Shown: positions 1 to 13,400, numbered from the stretch's first letter. The stretch: DNA of 64,000 bases from Populus alba (GCF_005239225.2 NC_133295.1:9052001-9116000); one strand, 5' to 3'. The notes: generated by a model from the letters alone, not told the origin. Translations and numbers: made by a program.

Positions 1-204
1 AGCAGCTTACCTTAGGTAGGGTGCGTTAGGGGTGCTAATACCTTCCCTATCCACAACCAGTCCCCTACCCATGAATCTCTGACAAGATCAGTACATATGA
101 GTTTCCTAGTAACCCTCATTCAATTACTAGGTGGCGACTCCCAACGAATCAAAGCTATGAAACAAAAAATCACCAAGTCGACGTCGCGCAGGTGATGTGC
201 GACA
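1..204 (+). repeat. 3' end of the 5' LTR
   Basis: Matches the last ~200 bases of the LTR at 6091-7939 with scattered substitutions and small indels. Similarity stops after GACA at 201-204, where the primer site begins, which sets the LTR boundary. Confidence 0.8.
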
Positions 205-207
205 GAA

Positions 208-225
208 TAGCGACTCTACTAAGGA
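208..225 (+). other. Primer binding site of the Tat/Ogre-type element
   Basis: TAGCGACTCTACTAAGGA lies three bases after the LTR end. The usual site in this lineage is TGGCGACTCTGCTGGGGA; the differences here are all G-to-A changes, as expected from decay of methylated cytosines on the other strand. It would have primed minus-strand DNA synthesis from a tRNA. Confidence 0.7.
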
Positions 226-3200
226 AGGTACTATTTCTGACAATATTAGACCAAGCTTTGTATATTTGATGTGTTTATGTTTTTGTATTTTTATCTTATT
301 TTATTTTTGTTTTATCCATGCATTTTGTAGACTTGTCTCATGGATCATTTGTTTTTTTTTTTTGAAAGCACACACAAGCTTCTATGTTAGGTGGTGAATT
401 AGTGATCTGCCCTATGACTATTGGTCAGGGTTCAGATCGTGAAACACACAACTCATATCTGAGTGCCTGCTTAATAATGGTGGGTATACGTACCTTAACC
501 ATTTCTTGCAATGCCCCTATACTGTCTTTATGAAGATCATCAATGAGCAGATATGAGACCCTTTTGATACCAGATAGAAAACATACCCATGTTCACATAA
601 TGAATAGAACATGTCCTTAGGTTGTATGTGCTATCGTTATTTGCATCAGGACAAGCCATTTTTGAAGCATCTTGAACTCAAGACTTGTGAGTGACACAAT
701 AGCCATCACTCAGAAAATTTTCATTGTAGAATTTGGGCAAGAATCAAGATTTTTGTTTCATCATACAAGAATTATGACCATATATCATCCCTCGAAGGGC
801 GAGTTCATCATATAGATTACATGCTCATACATTCATCATACATGCATTGGGATGAAAAGTTGGTTCCCGCGAGGTCTCCTATACTGGACTGGGAAAGGTT
901 GGAAAATAAAAAAAGGGGTTCGATAAGAGGGTCATTGTCTAAAGGAAATTGAGGGCCTCAAATGTGAAGTAGCTAAACTCGATCTGCTTGAACAAGTGTT
1001 GAACTTCAAGAGTGGAAATGGAATGTTTGTATAGCCTCTTGTGGAAGCATTGTTAGTCTATGACCCACACAAGAAAAACAACTTTGGCTTCTCTTTTCAG
1101 CACTCCACCAGTAGGGGTCATAAACACTGAAGTGGCACCACCTCTCCTTCATTTCAATCATGAACAGCAAAAACGCCTCTAATCATCAATGAAAAATGAT
1201 CTCCTTTCTAGTTCAACTGCACTGTTAATTGTTTACTGCCTCTACATCTTTCAATGGCACCCAATACCAGGATATCTAACAACCTTGAAAGGTTTACACC
1301 AATCTTTAAACAACCATAGCAAGCATAAAAGATTGGCATAAGATTGTAAGGATTGCTATAAGAGTTGAACAAGCTATGAAGATGGGAAAGATTGAAGGTT
1401 ATAGCATGGGTGCCAGAACAATGATGAGAGATGAATAAGAAGATGATCTTGAAGGTGAGAAAACTTAGTTATTCTACCTAGTCAAAATTGGCTATGGTAT
1501 CGCTCAAATGTCTTTACCAAGATTGACATATCTCGACCACTCAAGTTTGTCTACCAACATCTGTTACGCCCAGACTTGTCGTCCTGACTCCGCTAAATCC
1601 CATACAACCACCCTTTCTAAGTGGTATAATCTAGACAAGAGATGTGAATATCATAGTGGGGTCTTGAGCCATTCATTTCAATAGTTGTAAAAATTTCAAG
1701 AATTGAGACCGAATGACGGTGAGCAAAAAGTGAGTTGAGTTTGTGAAAGATGATGCCATCAACTATATTGTCACAAGAACATCCTCAGATTGACAAAAGA
1801 TAAAAAATGCGTGGCAAAGTACAAATATTGCTAGAAAAGTTGGTCCAAGAATGGTTCTAAATTATCAATCATTTTGTCGTGGAGTTTTGCCCTTCTGCAT
1901 TTTGTTTTGGGATCACATTTTATCCTTTAATGAAACATGTCTTTTTATCTGTCTCTTTGTTGTTCTGAAGTCAGAAGATGTTTAACATTTTATTTTTAAC
2001 AAAATATTTTAATCGAATTCTAACACGCGATTTAGGCTAATCAATCTTGAAGATTAAAAGTATTTTGATTGCAAAAATGACTCGATATTTGTTAAAATGG
2101 CAAGATAAACAATATGAGATGACCAAACAATTTTGAACTCACATGAAATTGAACCACACATCGTGTAGCTAAATTTTAGCAGTATGTTTAATGACATGTA
2201 ATGGATTCAGTAGTTATGGACTCGTGAATCATGATTCTTACAAGTCCAAATCATTACACTAGATGAGGCCAAAATTTATCGGTTCTAATTGACCTTGCTT
2301 GAAATGAGAAAAGGCCATCTTTGATATCTCCTCACTTTCTAAAGATATTTATCACTTGCATCCCCATTTAAGCCTGATAGAATATTTCTTTTCAAAAGAA
2401 ACCCTGACTAGGATCACACCCCACACTCGGGGCAAATAAGAGATATTTTGAAGACACTAATAGAATCAATGGATAAGGGGAAGGCTAAGAACAATAGTCC
2501 AACAATTGAGAAAAGGCTAAAAGAAAAAAAGATATAGACTAGGGGCATGTAAGAAAACTTTGAGGAAGGCCATAAGAAAGCAAAAAAAAAAAGAGTAGAA
2601 ATTGTCAACACTTAAAGGCAAATCAAAGATTAAGGAAGGAGAATGCCTTTCAAGTCTAGAAAGAGCAAAAAAGGTTTCAATTAAGAAAAGACACAGCATA
2701 TACCAAAATTTAATACCATAAAAAAATATCGAGTTACAAACATTATCTTTTGGTATCAATAATAACGCCTTTAATGATCAGATTGGTTATTCATCAAGGA
2801 AGAAGTTAGATTTGCTTTATGACCAATGTTAAGATAATTCTGATCTTGGAAGTTAACAAGGTTATATGTCACTTTCTCTACAAAGACAACAAGAGAAAGA
2901 GAATTGATGAATAGTTCATGTTGATCCTAAGTCTTTAAAACCCTCAAACACCTTTTTAAGCTTGTGAATTTCCTTTTCTTTCATAGCCATGAACCATAAC
3001 CTGCATTACGTGCTTTTTAAAAGCCCTTTTCGATCAAGTAAGCAATCTGAACCGATAAATGACGCTCTCAAAACTGGAAGAGCTTTTATATAAAGTTGTG
3101 ACTTCATGAATTAAGATACTGGTTATTATGCATGTTGATAAAATAAATACTAAGAAAAGAAACAACCTTTCTTGATAAAGCCTGAGCATCTTGTTTTTGA

Positions 3201-4894
3201 AATTCACAAAAATATCACCTCATCATAGACCACCAATAAGATACACCCAAAATTAGAGTTTAAAATGGATACAAAGAGCCATGAAAAAAAACAAAGCCAT
3301 TTTAAACTTACAACGGGTCAATTTCTGTTTTCAAAATACAAGCCAAACAAAGGACTACATTGAATAATGTGTGTTGGGTTTTTGACCAAAGAAGCTTGAA
3401 TTTTAAAAATACTTTTCAAAACTGACATCTCTCTGATTTCATTTCAACAATTAGACTTGAATAGACATGACCTTTGAAATAAGAGATTTGATTCCAGAAC
3501 AAAAAAGATTGTTGAACAAAGAAGAACATTAATCAAGTTTGTGAAATCCTTGAAAAAAAGGACATTAACTCTTCTTAACACTTCTTGAAAAGGTGAGCAG
3601 TCTAGGGCAATACAGTGGATCCTGAAAAGGAGAAACAAGTAGTAGTCAAATCAGTTGGGGGGCAAAAAAGGATGATTAAATGAAGAATTGGTGAACGGAG
3701 GAAAATGTGGTTTGAAGAAAGATAATTAATGAATGAACACATTCAGATCACACTGAGGGCAATATTGTTCAAAAACATTCCATGATCTAGCGAACTTCAG
3801 TAGCAATTGAAAACAACGCTGCATTTGAGGGACAACCTCGCATCTTCATCTTGGGGTTATCCTTTGAAACATGGCTATAACAGATGTTATCGCATAGTTA
3901 CATTAGAATGGATGTCAGAAAGATGCACACCATCAAGACTGATTGTAGGACCATTTGTTTTGAAGTTCAAAGGCGCACTTCACGGCATGAATATGAGTGA
4001 TAAACTGAACATCATTGATGAGGCTAATACATTTCTTTTCGCAATCTGATTCAACAAGATAAGAGGAATCCATTGAGAAGAACACTGAGCATACAACAAA
4101 GTGCTTTTTACTATAAGCTATGAGATGCATGTCTGGATGACTTGGCAGTTCCAAGAAGGCTGGTGATAACATATACTTGAAGAGTACTATTTCAACTCGA
4201 GGTACCTTCATGACTGATTGACAATCTTGATGGGTGTTGGCACGATGCGCATAAGCAATGATAAAACAATTCTCAGGATAATCCAGAAGATGAATGATCA
4301 GTTAAGCTCATTCGTGATGAATCAAACAACACCACACTTAAGGGCACACTCATGCTTGATAAAAAACAAGAGCAGTAATCTTCGAGGACAGCCTGAATAG
4401 GCATGACATTTACAGTTGAGTGGATGAATGGCACACGGATAAGCCAGCAGATTAGAAGGACAAAGAAGGCTTTGGAATGCAAACAAAAGCACCTTATGAC
4501 AATGGAGCATCAAAGAAAGGGGACCTATATTCCAAATCAGGTAAGAATGCATTCATGTCATTTAACCTCCAAACATTGCATAATTTTTTTTTTGAATTGT
4601 TACAGGTAAAATCCTCTATGAGGTCAGTAAGATTATGGAAAAAGAAAGAAGCATTGCATTGATGATAACAAAGAAGCGATGTTGATCATGGAATAAGAAG
4701 AAGTTGAGATGAACCCTACCATTAGGAAAATCTCAAAGAAATGAAAGATCAACCCTGCAATCAGGAAGCCCCGAGTTTTCAAACCCTGCAATCGAGAAGC
4801 ATCGAGTTTTCAAACCCTACAATAAAAAAATATCAGGAAGCACCAAGTTTTCCAACCTTTCTCCTGTCATCCTTTCAGGACTTCGTCAGGTAAG
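226..4894. mobile_element. Non-coding interior of the LTR element
   Basis: No reading frame longer than about 90 codons and no recognisable gag, protease, reverse transcriptase or integrase motif on either strand. Short purine-rich frames around 3.8-4.7 kb look like eroded former coding sequence but I cannot name a domain in them. Confidence 0.55.
4751..4853 (+). repeat. Short tandem repeat, about 31-bp unit, three copies
   Basis: Units begin AACCCTGCAATC at 4751 and 4782 and AACCCTACAAT at 4813, each followed by GAAGC and GAGTTTTC or a variant. It lies just before the larger tandem array inside the same element. Confidence 0.65.
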
Positions 4895-5030
4895 TCCCAT
4901 TTTTCACACTTATCACATCACATCTTTCATTTGAGTAGGTCACCCATAATAATGAGACCACTTCACACTTTTCATATTTTTTCCACCCGGTTAGGTCACC
5001 CATTATAATAAGTCCACTTTTTACACATTC

Positions 5031-5880
5031 TTTTTTTTGGTTAAATAAGGTCACCAGATAGGATCTCAGGTGGCTTTGGTTAAAGGAAATCGCCAGATTA
5101 TATTTCAAGTTGATTGAGCACACATAATTTTTTGGTTCTAGTTGAATGAGGTCGCTAGATGGTATCTCAGGTGGCTTTGGTTAAAGGGAATCGTTAGAAG
5201 GGATTTCAGGTTGATTAAGCTACACATATTTTTTTTTGTTCTAGTTGAATGAGGTTGCAAAATGGGATCTCGAGTGGCTTTGGTTAAAGGGAATTGTCAG
5301 ATGAGATTTCAGGTTGACCGAGTTACACATATTTTTTTAGTTCCAGTTGAATGAGGTAGCCAGATGGGATCTCAGGTGGCTTTGGTTAAAGAGAATCGTT
5401 AGATGGGATTTTAGGTTGATTGAGTTACACATATTATTTAGTTTTGGTTAAATAAGGTCGTCAAATGGGATTTCAATTGGCTTTGGTAAAAGAAAATCGC
5501 CAGATGGGATTTCAAGTTGATCGAGCTACATATATTTTTTAGTTCCAGTTGAATGAGGTCGTCAGATGGGATCTCAGGAGGCTTTGGTTAAAGGGAATCG
5601 CCAGTTGAGATTTCAGGTTGATCGAGTTACACATATTCTTTGGTTTTGGTTAAAAGGGATCGCTAAATGAGATCTTAGGTGGCTTTGGTTAAAGAGAATC
5701 ACCAGATGAGATTCAAGTTGACCAAGTTACACACATTCTTTTGGTTTTAGTTAGAGGAGATCGCCAGATGGGATCTCAGGTGGCTTTGGTTAAAGAAAAT
5801 CACTAGATGAAATTTCAGGTTGACCAAGCTACACATATTCTTTGGTTTTGGTAAAGGAGGTCATCAGATGGGATCTCAAG
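5031..5880 (+). repeat. Tandem array, ~100-bp unit, about eight copies
   Basis: The motif GGTGGCTTTGGTTAAAG or a close variant recurs at about 5069, 5170, 5273, 5375, 5477, 5580, 5680 and 5779, giving a 98-104-bp period. Each unit also carries two GATGGGAT/GATGAGAT boxes and a TTACACATAT box. The array sits between the former coding interior and the polypurine tract, where Tat-lineage elements are known to carry variable tandem repeats. Confidence 0.85.
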
Positions 5881-5883
5881 TTA

Positions 5884-5966
5884 ACGAAAAAAAAAAAAAA
5901 AAATAAAGAGAAAGAAAGAAAGAAGAGAAAGAAAAGAGAAGGAAAAGAGAAAAGAAAAGAAAAAGT
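5884..5966 (+). repeat. Purine-only tract (A/G)
   Basis: About 80 bases that are nearly all A and G (GAAAGAAAGAA-type) separate the tandem array from the 3' LTR region. It is low-complexity sequence and I assign no function. Confidence 0.7.
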
Positions 5967-6073
5967 AAGGTCTTTAAATGAGTGAATTCAACAACTTAGA
6001 AAGATAAGAAGACAAATTTTTTCTTTACAAAGCTTACTATGCAAAACATTAAGTTTTGCTTCGTAAGCATTAT

Positions 6074-6090
6074 AAAAAAGAGGCATCTGT
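6074..6090 (+). other. Polypurine tract next to the 3' LTR
   Basis: AAAAAAGAGGCATCTGT directly precedes TGTTACC. It resembles the A/G-rich plus-strand primer plus GCATCTGT seen before LTRs of this lineage, with some Gs changed to A. Confidence 0.55.
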
Positions 6091-7939
6091 TGTTACCTAA
6101 TTTTGGACCCATGTTTTGATAAATTTTTAGAAAAACTCCAAATAGCGAAAAACATCAAAAATCCAAAAAATACATTTTTTTAATATATTTGCATCATTTT
6201 TAGAATTTTTAGCATCATCTTAAAAGAATTTAAATTTTCAAAGGTTTTTAAAACGCGTTTGACTTTTAACGCGTTATTTTTAAAATCACTGATTTTCTTC
6301 ATTCGAATTGATGTTGATAAGAAAAATCCTAAAAAATAAGAAAAATCAAATTTACAAAAAAAGAAAGAAGTTGAGAGACTAAGTTTGAAAACCTAACAAT
6401 ATTTTTACCTATAAATACTAGTCTCTACAACACACACAAGAAGAGGGAAGTAATTTTGAAAGAAAAATACAAAAAAAAGGGAGAAACCTAACCCTAAAAT
6501 CCATATCTACCCAAACGCAACCACACCCCCCCGTTGGCTTTCATTTTTCTCTCCCAAGTCGCCGCTCACCATCTTCTTCTCTCACCGTAAACCACATCTC
6601 CTCGTCCATCTTTCTTCCTATTTTTCTCCCTCACCAGACACAACAGTCGGCCACAATACAGCCCCAACCATACTCTCCTCTTCTTCTTAGCCAAAAACAA
6701 AGACCAACCCCTCCATCTTGCTTCCCTCTCAACAGGTTTTCCTCCATTTTTTCCCACCAAAAATCAGCGTCATCTTCAGCTCCTTCTCCCCTCAGCCACG
6801 GCCTCTCTCCTTCTCCAAGACACAACAGATCCATTCTCCCCCCTACACACACAAACAAAACTGCCTCACAGCCTCCACAGACCCAAATCCTCTACCCAAT
6901 AGCCACACAACGCATGTCTCCCCCTCCATTCGGCCTCCAACAGCAGCGGTCAAAATAATAGCCACAACAGCGCTGCCATCACTAGAGATTCAGTAGCTTA
7001 TGAACCTTGTCTATTCCCTCACCGTCGACCTCAATGACGGACTAACCACGACATCCCTCTCCCCATGCAGCAGTGCCTTTTTCTACCAGCAGCACACCCA
7101 CAAAGTCGCCAGCGTCCACCCTCACCTTGGAGCCGTCAACAACCAGAAGGAGGAATAACTGATCACGGATCTAAAAACGAGGAAACAGATCTAAAGAAAA
7201 AAAAATCAATTGTTGTGTGCGTTTTTCTTGTTATTGCGGGTCACTGCCAGCGAGGAAAGGAAGGAGGAAGCCATTTCAGATCCACTCATTTTCTAGCATT
7301 TATTGCGGCGGCATGTGAACCCACGCGTCGCCAGTGGCGGGGGCACGCGAAGCAAATGCACCACCACTATTTCTGATGTCCCTGAGGCTTGACAATATTG
7401 TTCTGGTGGCTTAGAGGCTGCATTGTTCTTGATTCTATTTTGGGGCTATTTTTGTAATTTTAAAATTATTTAATGTATTTTTTTTTGTTTAGTTTTGAAT
7501 TTTTCATAATTTGTATTGTGCAAATGTGGATGTAAAGAAGAAAAGAAGAAAAAATAATATTGAAAGTGAATGTGTGATTGTATTTTTATTTTATGATAAA
7601 ATGGCCAATATTAAAGAAGAATTTAATATTTTGATTTGCTCACGGTAAAGAATTATAAACTTACACGTAAGTCATATTTATAATATCCAATGAAAAAACA
7701 AAATTTTTAAAACTTCTTTAACACATCAAAGCCACGAAGCAGCTTGCTTCAAGTAGGGTGCGTTAGGGGTGCTAATACCTTCCCTAACCACAACCAATAG
7801 CCTACCCGTGAATCTCTAACAAGACCAGTACTATGGGTTTCCTAGTAACCCTCAATCAATTACTAGGTGACGACTCCCAACGAATCAAAGCTACGAAATG
7901 AAAAATCACCAACCGTCGCCACGCGAGTGACTTACGACA
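6091..7939 (+). repeat. 3' LTR of the Tat/Ogre-type element
   Basis: 1,849 bp, TG at the left end (TGTTACC) and CA at the right (CGACA). A TATA box at 6410 implies transcription start near 6440, so U3 is about 350 bp and R-U5 is long. R-U5 begins with a C-rich, pyrimidine-rich leader (6480-7100) that produces spurious open frames on both strands. The last 200 bases match 1-204. Confidence 0.75.
6410..6417 (+). promoter_or_regulatory. TATA box of the LTR promoter
   Basis: TATAAATA in the context ACCTATAAATACTAG, followed about 25-30 bases later by an A/C-rich leader (ACAACACACACAAG), as at plant LTR transcription starts. Confidence 0.65.
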
Positions 7940-8579
7940 ATTATCAGTAGTATATAGTATATAAAACCTATAATGATGACTACTTTTGTAGTGGTCGGTT
8001 GTCAATCTAGACCTTTATCCTCCAGTAATGTAAAAGTGTAGGTTGCAAACACATCAACCATCTTACCCTTGTATGGATACACCTATATAGGTTCAAGACT
8101 CTATAAAAAAACTTGATCCCCAAGTTAAGTAATCTTCTCCTTCATAAGAAAATATTTTACTCTCATTCATAAGAACAAAACACACATAATACAACTTCTT
8201 AAGGTCCTCTTTCACCATCATTAGTGATAACTTAAGCTAAGGGGGAATTGGTGGATCTCCTTAATGAGGTCCTTTATGCTAACATAAACCTAGAAAGTCA
8301 TTAATGAAGGAGACCCTATTTCTTCTCACTTGTGACATAAAGGTAATGATATTAGTAAAGATTAGGTGCCTGAGCCACAAAGCATTGAACTATTAAACTT
8401 AGGGTGAACTTAGATTTGTCAAAAAGACTATGCTAATAGCCTTATTAAGAAATAACGTGTACAAACAAAAGACCCTTGGTCATGCAGGCAACATAGACAA
8501 GATTCTACTAGCCCAATATTCTTTAAGACATAAAAAGCCTAGTAAAAAAAAGTGATAAATATCAATGATTTGCTTTTGT

Positions 8580-8937
8580 AGCTTGCTGATGCAAGAGTTT
8601 TTTTAGAAAAATAAATATTTTTCTTAGTTATTTTTATTTATTTTAGTATAGGATTTTTTTTTTTATTTTCCTATTCTATAGTATTATGTTTGTTTAGTCT
8701 TTTGTATTTGAAAAGAATAGTTTTCATATTTCATTTTTCCTACTCAATATTTCTATAATTTTCTTAATTCTTTCTATATAAAGGATAGTAATAGCCTTTT
8801 AGCAAGACTATGATGAATAAAAATTAAGTATTTTAGGTGTCTACCCTATAGTTTGTGTTCTTGGTCTCTGAGAGTTTTGACTCGTAACAAATTTTGTTAT
8901 CATTTACTTCTAGTTTGAGTTAGTTGGTATCGATGTC
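8580..8937 (+). mobile_element. Probable degenerate LTR followed by an initiator-Met-tRNA-like primer site
   Basis: TATATAAAGG at about 8777 is followed by ATAGCCTTTTAGCAAGAC and GATGAATAAAA, the usual TATA, leader and polyadenylation layout of gypsy LTRs. At 8925-8937 TGGTATCGATGTC resembles the TGGTATCAGAGC primer site. A related stretch recurs at about 9200-9450 (CTTGGTCTTTAAGG, GTAACAAACCCC). Both copies are too eroded to fix ends. Confidence 0.4.
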
Positions 8938-9983
8938 AAATCATTCCTAGCAATTTTTTCTATGTGATACTAAATCTTCATGTTTAGAGATCATAGAGGA
9001 CGTTTTCATGATGGAGGATGGTTTTTTATTGGGGAAGTTTCATTCAAAGAACATTATGTTGGATATTTTTATGGTCGAGATAGTTTATGATTGAGAAGGT
9101 TTTGCTCGAAGAAAAACATGTTGATGTTTTCATAGATAATTTGAGCCCGAGGATAAATTCTTTACAACCCTAAAAGATTGATGTTGGAGAAATTTTAGGA
9201 AAATTTTATAATTTAGTGTTTCCTATTTAGTTTAGCAATTTCTATTTAAACTCATTAATTATTTTGTAGGATTTTTTTTCTTTAAGGATTAAGGTTTATA
9301 CATGGATGAACAAATCAAGTATTTTCGTATATCTTCATAGTAATATATTTTCTTGGTCTTTAAGGTTTTTTATGTGTAACAAACCCCGTGGATTTTTTAG
9401 GGTTTTGACTTGTAGCAAGCCCCATTACCATTTGTTTCTCATCTATATCACTCGCCAACTCTCAATAGAAATGCCAATTATTGCTCACCTTAAGCCTTCT
9501 CATAGGAAGGAATGAACATATTAAGATTGTTTCCCAAAGACTTTAGGAAGAGATAATTTATCTTAGTGATAGTAGAATACTTCAACAAGTAGGTGAAGTC
9601 TTGATAATAATTGCCAACATGGTCATTTCATTTATATGAGAAATTATCATTTATATGATCCATTTTGACACTGAAAAGAAGAGGAAGCGGTGCTAGAGGC
9701 TACACATGGAATACATACTCTCCTTCATGTCTCCTCCTAAGACCAACGATAAACAAAGCTCATAAATAGAATACATTGAAATGGGCTTTAATTTTTTAAA
9801 AAAAAGCTAATGAGGAATGGACAAATCTTATTGTAATTTAGGCACTATTCACCTAAAAGGAATGAAGGAAAACTCAAGATAAACCTATATTTACTAAAAG
9901 AGACCCGACTAGTAGCCTTTGTGAGAAATAACGCTTCTAAAAAAAAAAAAGCATAATATCATTATATTAGGGTGAAGAACATG

Positions 9984-10022
9984 TGCTTTCAATATGGGAG
10001 ACTTGGCCATTAGAAAGATGGA
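9984..10022 (+). pseudogene. Decayed retrotransposon gag zinc-knuckle remnant
   Basis: The plus-strand frame reads C-F-Q-Y-G-R-L-G-H-stop-K-D-G, matching the CX2CX4HX4C knuckle of gag with the second Cys, an internal residue and the last Cys lost. It lies about 1 kb downstream of the LTR-like segment and primer site, as gag would. Confidence 0.4.
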
Positions 10023-10284
10023 TTAAAAAAACAATTTAGAAATGAACATTTGCTTCAAGGTCACTCACGTGATAAAAAACACTTATCATCTCCAAGATAT
10101 CAACAGGAAGAACCTTTCATGCGTATGGTACTTAGATCACTTAAAATATATCATCATTAAGAAAAGTCATTTGCTTGTTTTTCTATATGAATGTAATTTA
10201 TACACAATTTCTCACACAAGTTTTTCAATATGAATCATCCACCTTATCTATTTATAAAGGAAATTTCCCTTCAAGCCTATGGCT

Positions 10285-10475
10285 TTCTCTTTAGCCTAAG
10301 TATAAAGACTATATCCCTCCAAATATAAGAATTTATCTTGCCTATGTATATAAGAACCTACCTTACCTAAGAATAAAAACAATTGTTATTTAATCATGAG
10401 AAATCACCTTACCGACATGAAGGTAACACTCTGTAAGCCTAGGGAAATAACCTTGCCTAGGTATAAAGGATAAGT
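10285..10475 (+). repeat. Irregular short repeat around CTTGCCTAAGTATAAAG
   Basis: Variants of the motif appear at about 10292, 10336, 10363 and 10451 and again at about 11172, separated by variable A/T-rich sequence. Probably part of an old LTR. Confidence 0.4.
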
Positions 10476-10479
10476 TTCC

Positions 10480-13400
10480 CTTCTTGCAGAGATTTTAGAG
10501 AAATTGAGTTGTCAAATACAAATTTGATGGTGTTGGACTAACCTTAACAAGGTAGACAAGCATAAGAATGATAGAAAATGATAGTCTAGGACGGTTTAGG
10601 GGTTTTTTGCACTTTAATATTTTATCTATAACTTTTGATCCAAGTGTTAAAATGATTCAAATCATCTTGATTTAGAAAGCCCATTTAAAGGAACACATTA
10701 TAAGCAAATAGATATACTTGATTACTTTTTGTAAACCCTAAAATCTGGCACATATTATAAGCAAATAAATACACTTGATTGCTTGTTGCAAACCCTAAAT
10801 TTCTTCTTGTAAGTATCTATTTCCCTATTTTTTATTTATTTATTTTTGGTAATCTTTTGAGACTTTACTTTGTGGTTTTTTTATTCATGTTTTTGGTTAA
10901 AACATATGGATTTCTTTATTTTAGTTTTAATATCCTAAATAATTAGAATTTGTATGTTTGGAAATTTATTAACCTTAGCCATTTAAGCCTAACTTGTGGA
11001 TTGTTTTGGGTATCTAGAGCATTATTCAAAATTCTTATCTCCTTGTGTTATATTTTCATTAGGGTTTAGGATCCTTTCAAGCCTTTCTAAAATTTTCTAT
11101 CATTCTAATTTTCTTTTTAAATATAATTTATTTATTTTTGAGGTTATTTCATCCTTTAAATATAAAGGCACACCTTGCCCAAGTATAAAGACACACAACC
11201 TTTGTTATATATGACTTAATATTTTTTTTCTAAATAATGAGTTTATGAAGCCAATTTATCATAAAAAGGCCCAACAAGAATGGACCATACATGAATAAGG
11301 TGATACCCAGAATGAACCTATTTGAACCTAAGATATCTTCGCTATGTCTATAACAATGGGATGTTGAACTTCACTCCCATTAAGGCATAAAGCATGTTAA
11401 GACTAAAAAATCCTAAATGTTAGGACATTTAATCTTATTCCATATCCAAGTTTGTTGAATATGAGAATTTCTTAATTGCTAGGACGTTCCATTCTTTTTT
11501 GGGAGACAAAAAGGGGGCATTGGACCTGAATAAAAAAAAATTATAGAAAAAAAATAAAAAATATATAAAAAATCCATAAAATCACAACAACCATGAAAAT
11601 ATTTAGTACATATATTAAAGAGGCCTTACAAGACCAAGGCCATATATACCTATCTTACCATTTAACTCTTCATCTACACCCCTCAATGCTTTATCATCAT
11701 TGTTTAGGCTCATTTACCAAGTACTCCTTTAAGTAGTAGTGGTAAAATGTTCAAGAAAGATCTCTCCAAAATCACCCAAGGTATCAAGGTGAAAAGTTTT
11801 AAAGAATTCAACTACCACACCCTTTGACAAATTAAAGAAATGAAGATTGCCTATCACTTCAACCCATTTACACTTCGTGACCTTCTTTAAGGCACAAAAT
11901 CCATTAAAAACTCTTAAGAACTCATTTGGTAAATTATTAACAATGTAAAGATGGGCAAAACTTTGCCTAAGCTTCAAAAGTTTTACATATAGCTATCACT
12001 AAGGCCAACTTTAGCTCCTTAATCCTTTATTAGCACATTAACAAGTCCTAGTTTCCCTTTAAATAAGACTTTTTGGTTGTCTGAAGCTCCATAACTAATG
12101 CATCCTTTTTTATAAAGGTTTTGTAAGAATTTCACAAGTAAAAATCAGTTGGTAATCCAAGTTTTCCTAAGAGTTCTATATAGCCTAAACTTTTTCTCTC
12201 AAAACTTAAAGAGATTGGTTATCTTTAGTGGTCATCTTAATGATCCTAACCATTTCTTAATATTGCTTGAATTTCTATAACTCAATGTTATGAAGGTCGA
12301 GTTGGGGTATATGAACATAAAATTGTTATGATAACATGACATGAGCAAAATAATAGTGAAAATATACTTAGAGAAAAATACATTTATATTTTGTGCCATT
12401 TGGACAATCATCCTTAAATGGGTAGATAGGTTTCCCTTCATCTACCCATCAATGTTCTTATAGAATTGAAATATTCACTCTATGTACATAGGATGGACCA
12501 TAGTTTTTCTAGAAGGTGAGGGCTTCCTTAAATAAATTATGTTATGCTTGTGCCTTTTTTAAGGTAAAGAACAATGAATGTGGTAGAGCATTATCCCACT
12601 CTCATTTCCTTTTATAGAGGTTGCCTTTTTATAACCATACCAATACAATATTTTGAAAAAGATCATTAAGGAGGGAGGAATCATTCGAGTGTCCCTTATA
12701 GGAGTGACCATGTGAAGCTAGCTAGGATTGATGGAAGTGGTGTTAAACCTTGTCCAAAGTTTAGGGTGATTGGATTATTAGAAGAAAGAGGAAGGAGTCC
12801 CCTTAGTTATCCATTCAAAGGCAATATGAGCAACTCACTCCTCCACTTAATTGCATGGATTTTTTTTCCACTAGATTACTACTTTAATAAGACTTTTTTT
12901 CCACTTAATTGCAAATCTTGAATCGTAACTTATGAGCCTTAATTGAAGATATTTCTAAACTTTGACTGATATGAACACTAACCTTAAAGGAATTAAAGCC
13001 TCTAAAATCTTCTAGCAAATTTTTAGTCAATTCAATGTTTGAATCAAAATTTATGTCCATTAACATAAAACTATGCTTTAGGGAAAAACCTCCTACATTA
13101 TAATGCTTAAGAGGATAGAGCAATAAAAATTAAGATATGAAACAATAACAAAATATGCTTGAATGATAAATAAGTGTAAACTTATTAATGTAGGAAAAGA
13201 GCCTAAGGCATAGTATAATTTGAAAAGGTTGATAAACTATCATGTTTGAGTTTGTTTTAAGTTTAGAAGTCCTAGAAACTTTTAAGAATGCTTAATGGTT
13301 GATTAAAAAAAAAGAGATAAAAGTAATAACAATTATCTACAAATCGAAGTAGTGTATTTTTTATTACTAGAATAAATGAAGTTTAGTTAATATCTCATTC

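Larger units (their letters stand above)
1..7939 (+). mobile_element. Ty3/gypsy Tat/Ogre-type LTR element, 5' end cut by the window
   Basis: Bases 1-204 and 7738-7939 are close direct repeats, both containing the block GGGTGCGTTAGGGGTGCTAA and ending in GACA. The first copy is followed at 208-225 by a tRNA-primer-like site of the form known from Tat/Ogre elements. The second copy ends a full LTR that starts TGTTACC at 6091 and is preceded by a purine-rich tract. The interior (226-6090) has no long open frame on either strand and I recognise no gag or pol in it, so this is a non-autonomous or deletion derivative of the LARD kind. Both LTR ends show many substitutions, so the insertion is not recent. 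The missing part of the 5' LTR lies to the left of the window. Lineage assignment rests on the primer site and LTR ends from memory of the family. Confidence 0.8.

Noticed and set aside
6566..7376. Open frames of 64-103 codons on both strands
   Set aside because: They lie in the C-rich R-U5 part of the LTR, overlap each other on both strands and match no protein; the open frames follow from base composition.
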